From the NCBI GenBank assembly GCA_963752605.1, contig CAVVYW010000005.1, positions 186,001 to 250,000 of the forward strand: DNA of 64,000 bases, read 5' to 3'. The DNA is from CAVVYW01 sp963752605. Its GTDB lineage: Bacteria > Actinomycetota > Thermoleophilia > Solirubrobacterales > 70-9. Both the position numbers and the translations under genes were made by a program. The notes under the pieces were generated by a model that saw only the letters and a list, made by a program, of their open reading frames with translations, ran no database searches and was not told where the DNA came from. Below are positions 6,350 to 15,233 of this stretch, piece by piece (within the stretch, counting starts at the first letter, position 1; each line of letters starts with the position of its first letter).

Positions 6350-8886
6350 ATGAGCTACGACCCGAAGGCGATCGAAGCGCGCTGGCAGAAGGTCTGGGAC
6401 GAGGAGGGAACGTGGGAGGTCTCCAATCCCGGCGAGCCCGGCTTCGACATGGACCGGCCGAAGAACTACGTGCTGGAGATGCTGCCCTATCCCTCGGGCG
6501 AGCCCCACGTCGGGCACCTCAAGACCTACTCGGTCGGCGACGCGATCGCCCACTTCCGCCGCCGCCACGGCTTCAACGTGGTGCACCCGATGGGCTACGA
6601 CGCCTTCGGGCTCCCCGCCGAGAACAACGCGATCCAGACGGGCGAGCATCCACGCGAGGCCACTGAGAAGTCGATCGTCGCATTCCGCGAGCAGTTCAAG
6701 CGCTGGGGCATCTCGATCGACTGGACCCGCGAGCTGGGCACCCACGAGCCCTCGTACTACCGCTGGACCCAGTGGATCTTCCTGAAGCTGTACGAGCGCG
6801 GCCTCGCATACCGCGAGGAGGCACCCGTTCAGTGGTGCCCCAAGGACCAGACCGTCCTCGCCCACGAGCAGGTGATCGACGGCCACTGCGAGCGCTGCGG
6901 AACCCTGGTCGAGCAGCGCCGGCTGGAGCAGTGGTTCTTCAGGATCACCGACTACGCGCAGGAGCTCCTCGACGACTTCGGCCTGCTCGAGTCGTGGCCC
7001 GAGAACGTGGTCACCATGCAGCGCAACTGGATCGGCCGCTCCGAGGGCGCGGAGGTCGTCTTCCACTGCGACGAGCCCGAGATCGACTTCCCGGTCTTCA
7101 CCACCCGCCCCGACACGCTCTTCGGCGCCACCTTCTTCGCCCTCGCCCCCGAGCACCCGGAGGTCGAGCGCCTCGCGGCCGGAACCGAGCACGAGGCAGG
7201 AGGTGCGCGACTACGTCAACGAGGCCGCGCGCATCTCGACCGAGGATCGCGCCGCCGAGGAGCGGCGAGAAGACCGGCGTGCCACTCGGCCGTGAGGTGA
7301 TCAACCCGGTCAACGGGGAGCGCATCCCGATGTTCGTCGCCGACTACGTGCTGATGGAGTACGGGACGGGCGCCCTGATGGCCGTGCCCGGCCCACGACG
7401 AGCGCGACCACGAGTTCGCGGTCAAGTTCGATCTCCCGATCCGCTACGTCGTCGTCCCCGAGGAGATCTACGAGCAGGCGGGCGGCGATGCCGAGAAGGC
7501 CGCGGAGCTCGCCCGGGAGGCGGCCGGAGGGCGCGTTCGTCGAGCACTCCGAGAACGAGCGCCTGATCAACTCCGGGCGAGTTCGACGGCCTCACCGCGG
7601 AGGAGGGGATGAGGGCGATCACCGAGTGGCTGGAGGAGCAGGGCAAGGGGAAGGCCACCGTCAACTACCGCCTTCGGGACTGGCTGGTCAGCCGCCAGCG
7701 CTACTGGGGCGCTCCGATCCCGTTCGTCTACTGCGATCAGGACGGCATGGTGCCGGTGCCGGAGGACCAGCTCCCGGTCCTCCTGCCCGACATCGAGGAC
7801 TACGCGCCGAAGGGGAAGAGCCCCCTCGCCGCGGCGGAGGACTGGGTGAACACGGAGTGCCCTAAGTGCGGTGGCCCGGCCCGGCGCGAGACGGACACCA
7901 TGGACACCTTCGTCGACTCCTCCTGGTACTTCATCCGCTACCTCGACCCGAAGAGGGAGGACGCCCCCTGGGCGCGCGAGTGCGCCGACTACTGGATGCC
8001 GGTGGACCAGTACATCGGCGGGGTCGAGCACGCGATCCTCCATCTCATGTACGCCCGCTTCTTCGTCAAGGCGTTCCATGACATGGATCTGCTCGAGGCG
8101 AGGGAGCCCTTCGCCAACCTCTTCACCCAGGGCATGATCACCCGCGACGGGGCCAAGATGTCCAAGTCGCGGGGGAACACCGTCAGCCCGGCCGAGTTCG
8201 TCGAGCGCTTCGGGGCGGACGCCACCCGCGCCTACATCTGCTTCATGGGTCCGCCGATCAAGGGCGGCGACTGGACCGACGAGGGGGTCGAGGGCGTCTT
8301 CCGCTTCCTCTCGCGCGTCTGGCGCCTCGGGCAGGAGGTGAAGGAGCGCACGGAGCCGGGCGGGTCAACGGATGGCGCGGCCGGTGCAGCGCGAGCGCTC
8401 CTCGCCAAGACCCATTGGGCGATCGACAAGGTGACGCGCGACATCGACCCCCGCTTCCAGCTCAACACCGCGATCGCGGCCGTGATGGAGCTGGTCAACG
8501 AGATCTACCGGCTGAAGGACGAGCTCTACGACGACGCGACCGGCGCCGCAGCGGTCCGCTTCGCCACCTCCATGGCCGCCTCGCTGCTCTTCCCGTTCGC
8601 GCCGCACCTCTGCTCCGAGGTCTACGAGTGGCTGGAGGACGCGCGCGTCTGGGAGCAGCCCTGGCCGAAGGCCGATCCCGCCCTGCTCGAGCGGGAGACC
8701 TTCATGCTGGTCGTGCAGGTGAACGGCAAGCTGCGCGACCGGATCGAGGTCGAGGCGGACGCTCCGGAGGAGCAGCTGCTCGAATTGGCCCGGGCCAGCG
8801 AGAACGTCAAGCGCCAACTGGACGGAAAGGCGATCGTCAAGGAGATCGTCGTTCCCGGCAAGCTCGTCAATCTCGTCGTCAAATAG
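6350..8886 (+). CDS. leuS: leucyl-tRNA synthetase (five +1 frameshifts in the sequence)
   Basis: Class I aminoacyl-tRNA synthetase that charges tRNA-Leu. The N-terminal catalytic part has the HIGH-type motif HVGHLKTYSVGD (about residues 48-60) and a Cys pair (CERCG). The CP1 editing domain follows, then KMSKS (GAKMSKSRGN, near 8157) and the C-terminal anticodon region. The reading frame is broken by five single-base insertions near 7195, 7263, 7390, 7525 and 7575. Removing one base at each restores a continuous LeuRS, including VPAHDERDHEF and GEKTGVPLG. The gene would be essential and its codon use is normal throughout, so errors in the sequence are more likely than a pseudogene. Confidence 0.93.
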
Positions 8887-8938
8887 CCATTTACATCGTG
8901 TGACACCGCCCATCGCCCCGGTTTGGTAGAAAGGCGGC

Positions 8939-9343
8939 GTGCTGGTCAGGCGGCTCGCGGAGGCTCACGTTGAGGAGTGGCACAAGCTCCGCACTCACGT
9001 GCTCATGGACGCCGGGGAGCTCGGCTCCCGGAACATGTCGGTCACCTGGATCGAGGTGCCACCCGGCATCGAGCAGGAGCTCCACTCCCACGAGGAGTCG
9101 GAGCAGATCTACGTCATCTCGAGCGGCGCCGGCTCGATGATGGTGGCCGGCGACAAGCAGGCGATCACCGAGGGCGACCTGGTGATGGTCCCGCCCGCCA
9201 CCGACCACTCGATCGCGAACGACGGCAACGTCGATCTCTGCTGCGTCTCGGTCCAGTCCCCGCCGGTGACCGTGTCGGAGGTGTACGCCCCGACCGCGGC
9301 GGCCGGCGCCTCCTCCGAGTACGAGGACGAAGAGGGCTACTGA
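8939..9343 (+). CDS. cupin-domain protein
   Basis: 134 residues with a single beta-barrel cupin. The first metal-binding motif is seen as ELHSHEESEQIYVISSGAG, and the second conserved motif is reduced to GDLVMVPPATDHSIAND. A mononuclear metal site from the two His, the Glu and the later His is likely, but the substrate is unknown. It starts at GTG and is followed by a Glu/Tyr-rich tail. Its TGA overlaps the inferred CTG start of acylphosphatase. Confidence 0.8.
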   Translation: MLVRRLAEAHVEEWHKLRTHVLMDAGELGSRNMSVTWIEVPPGIEQELHSHEESEQIYVISSGAGSMMVAGDKQAITEGDLVMVPPATDHSIANDGNVDLCCVSVQSPPVTVSEVYAPTAAAGASSEYEDEEGY

Positions 9344-9612
9344 CCCCGGTCCGGAGGCGTGTCGTCGCCCGCGGCCGCGTCCAGGGCGTCTTCTTCCGTG
9401 ACACCACCCGCCGCCGGGCGGACTCGCTCGGCATCTCCGGCTGGATCACCAACCGCGACGACGGCGCCGTCGAGGCGGTGTTCGAGGGGGAGCCCGATGC
9501 GGTCCGATCGATGGTCGAATTTGTCCGCGATGGTCCCGGCCGGGCCGAGGTCACGGAACTCGATGTTGACCATGAGAAGCCCGAGGGCCTGGCCGGGTTC
9601 GCCATCCGCTGA
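9340..9612 (+). CDS. acyP: acylphosphatase (apparent CTG start)
   Basis: Hydrolyses carboxyl-phosphate bonds. The family signature is clear: RVVARGRVQGVFFRDTTRRRA (phosphate-binding loop with catalytic Arg) and then LGISGWITNRDDGAVEAVFEG with the catalytic Asn. With a start at 9340 the protein is 90 residues, the normal length. No ATG, GTG or TTG is available at the right place; the CTG that overlaps the cupin stop (CTGA) is the best candidate. A start further upstream would add cupin-gene sequence in a foreign frame. Confidence 0.88.
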   Translation: MTPVRRRVVARGRVQGVFFRDTTRRRADSLGISGWITNRDDGAVEAVFEGEPDAVRSMVEFVRDGPGRAEVTELDVDHEKPEGLAGFAIR

Positions 9613-9689
9613 CTCCGCGTATCGCCTTCGACTCAGACTCGTAACCCTCCGCGAGCAGCTCGCGAACCGCGTTGCACGAGGGTCGCCGG

Positions 9690-10262
9690 GTGCCCGAGCT
9701 CAGCCGCTCCCAGCTCCTCGTCTACGGCGCGATCGCCGTCGCCGTCCTGCTGGTGGGCGCCCGCTGGATCCGCTCCGGCGATCCTGAGCCGGAGACCGGG
9801 GCGGGACTGAGCTTCGCCGCCGACGCCGCTCCGGGCGGGGAGCGGGGAAGCGAGGACGTCGTGGTCCACGTGGCCGGCGCCGTCCGCCGACCCGGCGTCT
9901 ACCGGTTGCCGACGGGCGCCCGGGTGACCGATGCGGTCCGGCGAGCCGGCGGCTTGGCGGGTGGCGCGCAGGAGGACTCGATCAACCTGGCCGCGCAGCT
10001 GACCGATGGTCAGCAGGTGGTGGTCCCCGGGCGCGGGGCGATGGCCGCCACGGGCACCGGCGAGGCCGCCGGGCCGATCAGCCTGGGGTCGGCGACCGTC
10101 GAGCAGCTGGACGAGATCGAGGGGATCGGCCCGGTCACCGCGCAGAACATCATCGAGTTCCGCGAGCAGCATGGCGGCCTCTCCTCGATCGACGAGCTCG
10201 ATCAGATCAGCGGCATCGGCCCCTCGACGATGGAGGCGCTCAGGGCTGCGCTGCAGCCCTGA
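9690..10262 (+). CDS. comEA: competence DNA-receptor protein ComEA
   Basis: 190 residues. There is one membrane anchor (LLVYGAIAVAVLLVGARWI), an extracytoplasmic linker, an SLBB domain (VVVHVAGAVRRPGVYRLP), and two C-terminal helix-hairpin-helix motifs (LDEIEGIGPVTAQNIIEFR and ISGIGPSTMEAL) that bind DNA. The start is the GTG with a weak GAGGG upstream rather than the TTG at 9672. In transformable bacteria it hands incoming DNA to ComEC, which is encoded 300 bp downstream. Confidence 0.92.
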   Translation: MPELSRSQLLVYGAIAVAVLLVGARWIRSGDPEPETGAGLSFAADAAPGGERGSEDVVVHVAGAVRRPGVYRLPTGARVTDAVRRAGGLAGGAQEDSINLAAQLTDGQQVVVPGRGAMAATGTGEAAGPISLGSATVEQLDEIEGIGPVTAQNIIEFREQHGGLSSIDELDQISGIGPSTMEALRAALQP

Positions 10263-10281
10263 GCGCCATCGGAAGCTTCAG

Positions 10282-10503
10282 TCAGTGGCCGAGGACCCGC
10301 TCGTACTCCTCGCTGCGGGGCCGAACCTTGTCCTCCTCGGCCTCGGGATTGCCGCGAGGGCTCACGCCCTTGTGTTGACCCGCCTCGACTCGCCGGCGCC
10401 GATCCCCGGCCGCAATTCGCCGCCGTTGGTCGTTCCATTTCGAAGCGGAGGGCCAGCGCTCATTGAAGCGTTCGTCGGCAAACGGGTGTCGAGTCTCGCT
10501 CAT
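10282..10503 (-). CDS. small basic hypothetical protein
   Basis: 73 residues, rich in Arg and Glu (FADERFNERWPSASKWNDQR and RRRRVEAGQ), with no recognised domain. A strong Shine-Dalgarno (AGGAGG) lies 8 nt before the ATG and fixes the start; the much longer open frame upstream is antisense to comEC. It sits between convergent comEA and divergent comEC. Confidence 0.6.
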   Translation of the reverse strand: MSETRHPFADERFNERWPSASKWNDQRRRIAAGDRRRRVEAGQHKGVSPRGNPEAEEDKVRPRSEEYERVLGH

Positions 10504-10563
10504 TGATCGCTCCTCCTCTTTCTGTGCCTTTATCGGCATTCGGGTTCGCGTACCACGTGACCA

Positions 10564-12903
10564 ATGGCTGAAACCGGGCCGGGACCCGATTCGGGTCCAA
10601 ATTCGGCCACGCGTGACTGGCGCCTGACGGCCCTCACGGGCGCGACCGCGGGCCTCTGTCTGGCGCCCGCGGTGGTGGGCGCTCCCTCGCAGGCGGCCCT
10701 CGGGGCAGCACCGCTTGCGCTCGCCGCCCTCGTCGCCCTGCGGCCGCGAGGGGGACGTCTCACACCGGTGATCTGGCTGGGGCTGGTGGGCCTCGCCTGC
10801 GCCTTGGGCGGCTTGCTTGCGGGTGCGGCTCGTCTCCGGGCGATCGACGCAGGCGCGCTGCGCGCCGATCCCGGCACCCCGGCGAGGGTGACGGGAACCG
10901 TCGCCGCGACGCCGCGGCGGTACGGCGGCGATGTGAGCGTCCGCGCGAACACGCCGGCCGGCCGGCTGCTGATCACGGCGCCGGAGCCGGTCCCGGACCT
11001 GAGTGTCGGCGGCAGGGTGCGCGCGGAGGGCGTCCTCTCGGAGCCCGAGCCCTGGCGCGCCGCGGAGCTCCGCCGCCGCGGGGTGGCGATGCTTCTGCGC
11101 GCCGAGGGAATCGAGCCGGTCCCGGGCGGGCGCGGCGGCATCGCCGGGCGAGTCGACGTCATTCGCCGGCGAGCCGAGGACGCGCTCGACCGGGGGATGC
11201 CGGACGACGAGGCGGCCCTGGCGCGTGGCTTCGTGCTCGGCGAAGACGACCGCATCGATGCGGACACCCGCGAGGACTTTCGCCGCTCCGGACTCGCCCA
11301 CCTCCTGGCGGTCAGTGGTCAGAACGTCCTCCTGCTCGCGCTTCTGGCCTGGCCGCTGCTGGCGCTCTGCGGGCTGACCCTGCGGGCCCGGCTGCTCGCG
11401 GTGCTCTTCCTGGTCGCGATCTACGTGCCGGTGACAGGGGCGGGACCGTCCATCCAGCGCGCGGCGGTGATGGGCGGGGCCGGCCTGGTTGCGGCGCTCG
11501 CCGACCGCCCGCGGTCACGCTGGTACGCGCTGCTGCTCGCCGCCGCCGTGACCCTGGCGGCCAACCCCCGCGCCGCGGGGGACATCGGCTGGCAGCTGAG
11601 CTTTGCCGCGGTCATCGGCATCCTGCTCTGGTCCTCCCGGATGGCGAGCGCCCTGGCGGGCGGCGTGCAGCGGGCCTCACCCCGCCGGGCGGTGGCGGAG
11701 GGGATCGCCATCACCGTGGCAGCAACGGCGGCCACGGCCCCGCTGATGGCGCATCACTTCGATGCGTTCTCGCTGGCCGCCCTGCCCGCCAACCTGCTGG
11801 CCCTCCCTGCGGTGGCGCCGGCGATGTGGCTGGGCATGCTGAGCGGGATCGCGGGACAGCTCCCCGCGCTCCCGGTCGAGCCGCTCAACTGGCTCAACTC
11901 GCTCTGTCTCGCCTACATCGCCCAGGTCGCAGACTGGCTCGCATCTCCGAGCTGGGCCCTCCTCGAAGTCAAGCTCGCGACCCCCTGGGCGGTCGGCGCG
12001 GCCTACCTGGTCCTGCTGGGCGCGATGGAGGGCCTGCTCGCCTACCTGAAGCGCCGGCGCGGCCTTGGCTGGCATCGCTCCTCGGGCGGGGTCCGGCCCC
12101 GCGCCCTCATCGCCGTGGCCACGGCGGCGTTGCTTTTGGCGTCACTCGCTCTCCTTCACGGCACCCAGGATCGGGAGGGCGCGCCGCCAGACCACCTGGT
12201 GGTTCGTGTGCTCGATGTCGGGCAGGGCGATTCGATTCTCCTTGACCCTCCCGGCGGGGATCCCGTATTGGTGGATGCCGGCCCACCGGGATCTGGCGTC
12301 GCTGACAGGCTGCACGAGCTGGGGGTGGAGTCGCTGGCGGCCGTTGTGGTCACGCATGACGCCTCCGATCATGCGGGTGGCCTGGCCGAGGTGCTCGACT
12401 CGATCCGGGTCGGTCGGGTGGTCACCGGCCCGGACGGGCCTCGAATGACGACCGCCGAGGGCGTCGCGTCCCTGCCGCTGGTCGAGGGAGGGGAAATCGA
12501 CTCGGGCCGGCTGCGCCTGACCGCGCTCTGGCCACCCGCCGACTTGAGTCCGCAGTCCGTCGACGATCCGAACCGCGTCAGCCTGGTGGTCCTCGCGGAG
12601 TGGCATCATTTCTCCATGCTCCTCACGGGCGACGCGGAGGCGGAGATGGCGCCGGTGGCGCTCGAGCCGGTCGACGTACTGAAAGTCGCTCACCACGGCA
12701 GCGAGGACGCCGGACTCGACTCGTTCCTCGACCGCGCGCTCCCCAAGCTGGCGGTGATCTCGGTGGGCGAGAACTCCTACGGCCACCCGACGCCGGAGGC
12801 CCTCGCCGAGCTGCAAGAGCACGGGGTCACGACGGTCAGGACGGACGAGTCCGGGGAGGTCGAGATCGCGGTGGACCCCCGTGGCTGGCGAATCGAGTCC
12901 TGA
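10564..12903 (+). CDS. comEC: ComEC/Rec2 DNA-uptake channel
   Basis: 779 residues. N-terminal membrane segments and a soluble OB-like domain come first, then the polytopic competence domain with the SGLAHLLAVSGQNVLLL signature. The C-terminal domain is a metallo-beta-lactamase fold with VTHDASDHAGG, LLTGDAE and KVAHHGSEDAG as metal-ligand motifs and NSYGHPTPE near the end. It forms the membrane pore for single-stranded DNA in transformation. Length and domain order are complete, so with comEA nearby natural competence is plausible. Confidence 0.94.
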   Translation: MAETGPGPDSGPNSATRDWRLTALTGATAGLCLAPAVVGAPSQAALGAAPLALAALVALRPRGGRLTPVIWLGLVGLACALGGLLAGAARLRAIDAGALRADPGTPARVTGTVAATPRRYGGDVSVRANTPAGRLLITAPEPVPDLSVGGRVRAEGVLSEPEPWRAAELRRRGVAMLLRAEGIEPVPGGRGGIAGRVDVIRRRAEDALDRGMPDDEAALARGFVLGEDDRIDADTREDFRRSGLAHLLAVSGQNVLLLALLAWPLLALCGLTLRARLLAVLFLVAIYVPVTGAGPSIQRAAVMGGAGLVAALADRPRSRWYALLLAAAVTLAANPRAAGDIGWQLSFAAVIGILLWSSRMASALAGGVQRASPRRAVAEGIAITVAATAATAPLMAHHFDAFSLAALPANLLALPAVAPAMWLGMLSGIAGQLPALPVEPLNWLNSLCLAYIAQVADWLASPSWALLEVKLATPWAVGAAYLVLLGAMEGLLAYLKRRRGLGWHRSSGGVRPRALIAVATAALLLASLALLHGTQDREGAPPDHLVVRVLDVGQGDSILLDPPGGDPVLVDAGPPGSGVADRLHELGVESLAAVVVTHDASDHAGGLAEVLDSIRVGRVVTGPDGPRMTTAEGVASLPLVEGGEIDSGRLRLTALWPPADLSPQSVDDPNRVSLVVLAEWHHFSMLLTGDAEAEMAPVALEPVDVLKVAHHGSEDAGLDSFLDRALPKLAVISVGENSYGHPTPEALAELQEHGVTTVRTDESGEVEIAVDPRGWRIES

Positions 12904-13055
12904 GCCCGCGCCTCACCGCTTAGACGTGCATTTCAGACCGCCGCTTCTCGTCCGAAGCGACTATCGAGCGAGTTACGGAAAAGTACGGATGTACAGACGT
13001 AGCGCGTGTGCGAGCGTTGGTCCGTCCATCGTCCTCGACGAGAGGCCCTGAGCAG

Positions 13056-13652
13056 GTGGCTCGGTTCCTGCGGTTGTTCTCAGCGCTCGCCCTCGCGGCG
13101 GGCCTGGCTGCGCTTTTCGGAGGCCATGCGGGAGCTGCTGAGCCGAATGCGCTGTCTCCCAAGGCCCAGGCGATCGCGCCTGACCCGCCCCTGAGCGGAT
13201 TGGCAGCGAAGACCGCGCAGGCGCGGGAGCCAGTAGCCGAATCCGCGAGGAAGAAAAGGAAGAAGAAGCGGAGGCGGCGACCAGCTCCCACGGCCCCGAC
13301 CCGACCAGCTCCCACGGCCCCGACCCCGACCCACGCGACTATCTCGGGCCACTCGAACTGGAATGGCGCACAAGTGAACGTCCAGCACGTGGTCGGGAGC
13401 AGTTGGGTGAACACACCGGGTGGGCAGACTCTTTCCAACGCCTCCGGCAACTACTCCCACACGGTGCTTGCCGGGTACACCTATCGGTACTACGTCTCGG
13501 CGTGGTTCTACATGCCATTTAACTTCGGGGGGGTCATCATTCAATGCCACCAGTTGTGGGCCGATACCTCCGCTTCTGTAGCGGCCGTGGGTGGCCAGAA
13601 CTACCCCAATCTGGACACGTTCCTGCAGCCCACGGGCCCGATCGGCTGCTAG
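13056..13652 (+). CDS. secreted protein with polybasic and Pro/Thr repeat segments
   Basis: 198 residues from the GTG at 13056; a GTG at 13008 is also in frame, but the signal peptide (RLFSALALAAGLAALFGGHAGA) fits better directly after 13056. After a linker come RKKRKKKRRRR, then two copies of RPAPTAPT encoded by a perfect 24-bp tandem repeat, then a domain of about 110 residues rich in Asn, Ser, Tyr and Trp (SGHSNWNGAQVNVQHVVG) with two Cys (IIQCHQ and the C-terminal IGC). No catalytic motif is seen. Surface attachment through the basic block is a guess. Confidence 0.65.
   Translation: MARFLRLFSALALAAGLAALFGGHAGAAEPNALSPKAQAIAPDPPLSGLAAKTAQAREPVAESARKKRKKKRRRRPAPTAPTRPAPTAPTPTHATISGHSNWNGAQVNVQHVVGSSWVNTPGGQTLSNASGNYSHTVLAGYTYRYYVSAWFYMPFNFGGVIIQCHQLWADTSASVAAVGGQNYPNLDTFLQPTGPIGC
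13278..13325 (+). repeat. tandem repeat, 2 x 24 bp
   Basis: Two identical 24-bp units beginning CGACCAGCTCCCACGG, coding for RPAPTAPT twice inside the secreted protein gene. Confidence 0.85.
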
Positions 13653-13728
13653 CCAGCGTGCTTCTAACTGCCGCGCTCGCCAGCTCCGGGTAGGGGTCCA
13701 CCGTCGCGCTTAATACCCTGGGCGAAAG

Positions 13729-13754
13729 CCGCTGCTTTCCATGCAAAGCGGTGG
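13729..13754 (+). terminator. possible hairpin terminator
   Basis: A 10-bp stem (with two G-U pairs) and loop CCATGC, followed by GGTTTGG, about 75 bp after the secreted protein gene. The rest of the 13653-13830 interval shows nothing else except the holA promoter. Confidence 0.3.
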
Positions 13755-13818
13755 TTTGGCGTCACGCCTCTAAGCGAGGGAGGGGATGGCGCCGGCCGAG
13801 CCCGGCCGGAACCGCCAA

Positions 13819-13824
13819 TACACT
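13819..13824 (+). promoter_or_regulatory. -10 element TACACT
   Basis: TACACT ends 6 nt before the GTG of holA; leaderless start inferred. Confidence 0.55.
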
Positions 13825-13830
13825 CGACCG

Positions 13831-14841
13831 GTGACCGAGATCAAGCCCGCCTACCTGATCGCCGGCACCGACGAGGCGAAGATCGCCCGGACCCGGGCGC
13901 GCCTGCGCGAGCGCGCGGAGCGCGAGGGGGGGCCGGGCGCACTCGAGCTGTTCGAGGCGGGGGAGGGGCGGCGTGCCCCGGACGCCGAGGCCCTGCTCTC
14001 CTCGCTGGCGGCGATCGCCCTGATCTCTTCCCGTCGCTACCTGCTCGTCAACGGCGTCGACGCTTGGGGAAAGAAGGACACCGAGCAGGTCGCGAAGGCC
14101 CTCGCCGACCTTCCCCCCGACACCACCGTCGCCCTCATCGCCCGCGGAAAGCCGCCGGCTGCGCTCAAGAAGGCCGTGGAAGGTGCGGGAGGTGAGCTCC
14201 TGCTCTTCGATTCCCCGAAGGAGCGAGAGCTGCCGAAGCACCTGGTCGGTGAGGCCAAGGAGCTTGGCTTCGATCTGGCTCCGGACGCGGCGCGGCTGCT
14301 CGTGGACCGGCTCGGCGCGCGCCCCATGCGCCTGCGCACCGAGCTCGAGCGGCTCGCCCTCTGGGCGGGTGACGGCGGGCGCGTCGGCACCGGCGAGCTT
14401 GACGCGATGATCGCCGATACCTCCGAGGAGGCGATCTGGTCACTGGCCGACGCGCTGGTGGAGGGGGACGAGGCGGAGGTGCTGACCACCGCCGAGAGGC
14501 TCGTCGCTCAGGGGGAGGCGCTGCCGCGGATCATCTACTCGCTCGCCCCCCGGTTGCGCCAGGCGCTCAGCGCCTCACGCCAGCTCGAGGCGGGTCGCGC
14601 GCCCGGCGAGGTCGCCAAAGGGCTCGCGATGCATCCCTACGCCGCCAAGATGCTCGTCTCCAAGGTCAAGGGCCGCTCGCCCGCCGACCTCGACGCCGCC
14701 ATCCGCTCGCTCGCCGATCTGGAGCTGTGGTCCCGCGGGGGCTCCGACTACGAGGACGGGGTCGCGCTCACAATGGCGCTGCGCAGGGCGGTCGGGACCG
14801 CACCCGCCGCGGAAGAGATCCCCACCTACTCGGTGACCTAA
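13831..14841 (+). CDS. holA: DNA polymerase III delta subunit
   Basis: Clamp-loader subunit that opens the beta clamp. 336 residues from the GTG at 13831, which directly follows a leaderless promoter; an in-frame ATG at 13786 would only add an unconserved extension. Recognised from the N-terminal AAA-like part (PAYLIAGTDEAKI, YLLVNGVDAWGKKD), the ELERLALW segment of the lid domain, and the C-terminal collar (LPRIIYSLAPRLRQALSASR, HPYAAKMLVSKVKG). It converges on rpsT, the usual neighbour of holA. Confidence 0.92.
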   Translation: MTEIKPAYLIAGTDEAKIARTRARLRERAEREGGPGALELFEAGEGRRAPDAEALLSSLAAIALISSRRYLLVNGVDAWGKKDTEQVAKALADLPPDTTVALIARGKPPAALKKAVEGAGGELLLFDSPKERELPKHLVGEAKELGFDLAPDAARLLVDRLGARPMRLRTELERLALWAGDGGRVGTGELDAMIADTSEEAIWSLADALVEGDEAEVLTTAERLVAQGEALPRIIYSLAPRLRQALSASRQLEAGRAPGEVAKGLAMHPYAAKMLVSKVKGRSPADLDAAIRSLADLELWSRGGSDYEDGVALTMALRRAVGTAPAAEEIPTYSVT

Positions 14842-14851
14842 CTGGCGGGCG

Positions 14852-15116
14852 CTACTTGCCGCCGGCCCGGAGCTTGGCGGCGCGGGCCTTCTTGCGCGCG
14901 CCCTGTGTTCCGGTGGAGCGCGCCCCTCTGGACGGCCTTGTCCACCCGTGAGATCAGCGCCTTGTGCTCGGCATCGGCCGCGGCGTCGTCGCCGGAGGAG
15001 ACGGCAGTCTCCAGGCGCTTCATCTGGGTCTTGACGGCACTGGCAAAGCGCAGGTTCTCGGACCGCTCGCGGCTGGAGCGGGCGATGCGCTTCTTCTGTG
15101 AGGCGATGTTGGCCAT
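14852..15116 (-). CDS. rpsT: 30S ribosomal protein S20 (one +1 frameshift)
   Basis: Binds 16S rRNA in the 30S body. The N-terminus MANIASQKKRIARSSRERSE and the helical middle are typical of S20. In the sequence as given the frame is lost near 14901-14903, in a GGG of the coding strand. Removing one G restores the family C-terminus RNTGARKKARAAKLRAGGK with a TAG stop at 14852 and a normal length near 87 residues. It is transcribed towards holA. Confidence 0.92.
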
Positions 15117-15233
15117 TGCAAGGTCGGGTACCCATGCCCAGGCCCCGATTTCGTGAAAAGACCCGCGGGGCGGGCGGCGAATGAGAATAGGGGAATGAAC
15201 GTGCGTGCGCGGCGCGAACCGCGTGCCTGAGCG

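Noticed and set aside
7195..7577. Programmed +1 frameshifting or a leuS pseudogene
   Set aside because: Five separate shifts in an essential gene with intact coding on both sides are far better explained by sequence error; kept only as something to exclude.
10282..11301. 339-codon minus-strand frame
   Set aside because: Only its last 73 codons follow a Shine-Dalgarno (start 10503); the rest is antisense to comEC.
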